A DNA stretch of 64,000 bases from Pigmentiphaga sp. NML080357 (GTDB lineage Bacteria > Pseudomonadota > Gammaproteobacteria > Burkholderiales > Burkholderiaceae_B): NCBI RefSeq assembly GCF_002188465.1, contig NZ_NINW01000049.1:602733-666732 (forward strand). The letters run 5' to 3'. Of this stretch, positions 62,637-64,000 are shown one piece after another. The notes beneath the pieces are model-generated. The model saw only the letters and a program-made list of their open reading frames with translations, made no database searches and was not told the origin of the DNA. A program made the translations under genes and the position numbers. Numbering within the stretch: position 1 is the stretch's first letter; each line of letters begins with the position of its first letter.

Positions 62637-63416
62637 ATGATCCGATTCTCGGCCAACCTGTCCATGCTGTTTCTCGAAGTGCCTGAACTCGAGCGGCCGG
62701 CGGCCGCCCGGCGCGCCGGATTCGACGCCGTCGAGATCCAGTTTCCCTATGGCCATCCTGCCGAACGCTGGCACGATGCGCTGCGCGAGGCGGGCGTCGA
62801 ACTGGTCCTGTTCAATGTCCCGGCCGGAGACTTGATGGGGGGCGGCCAGGGACTGGCGGGCGTGCCGGGCCGGGAGGCGGCTTTTCGCGATGCGGTGGAC
62901 GAGGCGGCGGCGGTGGCGCGGGTGCTGCGGCCCCGCCACGTCAATGTGCTCGCGGGATGTCCGGCGGCCGGGCACGGGCGCGAGCGCTGCCTGGACACGC
63001 TGGCGGCCAACCTGGCCTACGCCGCCGAGGTCATGGCCGACGCCGGCGTGGGCGTGGTCACCGAGGCGGTCAATACGGTGGACCGGCCCGGCTATCTGAT
63101 CGACGGCACGCAGTCCGCGCTCGACGTGATCGATCGCGCCGGGCATGCGAATCTGCGCATCCAGTATGACCTTTATCACATGCAGATCATGGAGGGTGAT
63201 CTGATCCGCAGCTTGCGCACGCATTGGGCGCGCATCGGGCACATTCAGTTTGCCGATAACCCGGGGCGCCATGAGCCTGGAACCGGCGAGATCCATTTCG
63301 CGAATGTGTTCGCGGAGATCGAGCGATTGCCTTACGACGGGTTCGTCGGCGCCGAGTACGTGCCGTCGCGTCGTACCGAGGAGACGCTGGCCTGGCTGGA
63401 AGGGCGCAGACGTTAG
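62637..63416 (+). CDS. Hydroxypyruvate isomerase-like TIM-barrel protein
   Basis: A 259-residue AP-endonuclease-2-superfamily barrel resembling Hyi/OtnI: MIRFSANLSMLFLEVP, the catalytic Glu in VTEAVNT, QYDLYHMQIMEGD, HIQFADNPGRHEPGTGEI and FVGAEYVPS. Such enzymes interconvert hydroxypyruvate and tartronate semialdehyde, or 2-oxo-tetronates. With the HIBDH-family gene this could close a glycerate-forming branch (inference). The start lacks a clear Shine-Dalgarno; it is 45 bp after the second permease. Confidence 0.87.
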   Translation: MIRFSANLSMLFLEVPELERPAAARRAGFDAVEIQFPYGHPAERWHDALREAGVELVLFNVPAGDLMGGGQGLAGVPGREAAFRDAVDEAAAVARVLRPRHVNVLAGCPAAGHGRERCLDTLAANLAYAAEVMADAGVGVVTEAVNTVDRPGYLIDGTQSALDVIDRAGHANLRIQYDLYHMQIMEGDLIRSLRTHWARIGHIQFADNPGRHEPGTGEIHFANVFAEIERLPYDGFVGAEYVPSRRTEETLAWLEGRRR

Positions 63417-63450
63417 CGATCTCGGGTGGGTGCGGGCAGTTCTTAACCCG

Positions 63451-63694
63451 TCCTTGGTCGGTGGGGCGGGGCGAGCCCCTATCGGGGCGCAGCGGAGCCG
63501 GTCCCGCTGCGCGGGACTTCCCGGCGAGGGCGGGCTGGGCGGGGCGGGCGCAGAACTCGCGCGGGGACAGTCCACAGGACTGTCCCTACTGCCGCGCTCA
63601 AACAGCTGCGCCCTTGCTTCCCCGCCCAGCCCGCCCTCGCCGGCGGCTCCGAATGCGCCCCGATAGGGGCTCGCCCCGCCCCACCGACCAAGGA
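63451..63694. repeat. Long inverted-repeat element (244 bp)
   Basis: Perfect 41-bp terminal arms (63451-63491 and 63654-63694) and perfect 24-bp inner arms (63521-63544 and 63620-63643) are arranged as one long palindrome around a central hairpin GGGACAGTC-CACAG-GACTGTCCC (63564-63586). The left side carries an extra 20 bp that is itself a hairpin (GTCCCGC-TGC-GCGGGAC, 63501-63517) and is missing from the right. No flanking direct repeat was found. It lies 34 bp after the last gene of the operon and could end it. Confidence 0.85.
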
Positions 63695-64000
63695 CTCCGG
63701 CGGTGATCAGTGACGATCGCTGGCGGAGAAACGCGAGGTTCTATATCCAATTCAATAAGACGACTGTCTTGGAGTTCATTGACCTGCGTGCCAAACGGTG
63801 AAGGTCTTGTCCGATGCGCGGGCCGGGCGTAAGGGTAGTCGCATAAGATGACGCTCTATTTGCCCCCCCCTGCGTCGTCACACCGTCACGCATGTTTTTC
63901 ACTGTTCTTAAGATCACCTCTGGTCCATGTCCAGTCGTGCTAGTTAGCCCCCACCTCACATCACGCCCTCCTCCGCCTGTCACGCTGACCTACCGTCGTC
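63695..64000. other. Terminal stretch with no gene recognised
   Basis: No frame in this last part looks like protein, and the base composition is more mixed than in the operon before it. It has a short AT-rich tract near 63740-63780. It may hold the promoter of a gene beyond the window, but nothing specific was found. Confidence 0.5.

Noticed and set aside
63741..63983. 80-codon minus-strand frame in the terminal stretch
   Set aside because: No motif, no ribosome-binding site and biased composition; not supported as a gene.

Overview
The window is a GC-rich chromosomal segment from a beta-proteobacterium, most probably Bordetella or a close relative in the Alcaligenaceae. The evidence is the histidine-HIT-tatABC-liv-DegS-like-nif3/mscL-petABC-sspAB gene order, and the four periplasmic receptors of the Bug family, which is greatly expanded in Bordetella and Achromobacter. 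No phage, transposase, CRISPR array or toxin gene was seen.

Positions 1 to 18015 look like conserved core genome. A truncated hisH is followed by hisA, hisF, hisI and hisE (end of the histidine pathway), a HIT-domain hydrolase, tatABC (twin-arginine export), a complete branched-chain amino-acid-type ABC importer with a fused permease-ATPase, a DegS-type protease, a Nif3-like protein, mscL, petABC (cytochrome bc1), sspA-sspB and a sulfurtransferase. A tRNA-Thr(UGU) at 18049 marks the switch from these housekeeping genes to accessory metabolism.

Positions 18145 to 36694 carry small catabolic modules, each with a regulator or a substrate receptor. First come an IclR regulator, a 5-carboxymethyl-2-hydroxymuconate isomerase-like protein, a Bug receptor, a bicupin and a flavin reductase. 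A minus-strand cluster follows, holding a lactonase-type amidohydrolase, an EthD-like protein, a CMD-like protein, an SDR, an SMP-30 lactonase and a Bug receptor, with a divergent LysR. The nitric-oxide pair hmp/norR shares three GT-N7-AC sites. An SDR and Bug pair with a GntR regulator closes the section.

Positions 36968 to 53790 hold an epimerase, a TRAP transporter, a porin, a universal stress protein, an AraC regulator, a Bug receptor, a sulfatase, a LysR regulator and a TauD-type dioxygenase followed by a nitrate/sulfonate-type ABC importer. Then come a 2',3'-cyclic phosphodiesterase and an unusual pair made of a MoaD/ThiS-like ubiquitin-fold protein and a BNR beta-propeller protein.

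Positions 53941 to 63416 form one long plus-strand catabolic operon. It encodes a two-subunit Rieske oxygenase, a GntR regulator, an IlvD/Edd dehydratase, a 3-hydroxyisobutyrate-dehydrogenase-family enzyme, an ABC importer with two different permeases, and a hydroxypyruvate-isomerase-like protein. It is followed by a striking 244-bp inverted-repeat element and about 300 bp with no recognisable gene. In all there are eight solute-binding proteins of four families in 64 kb, which fits a scavenger of many organic acids.
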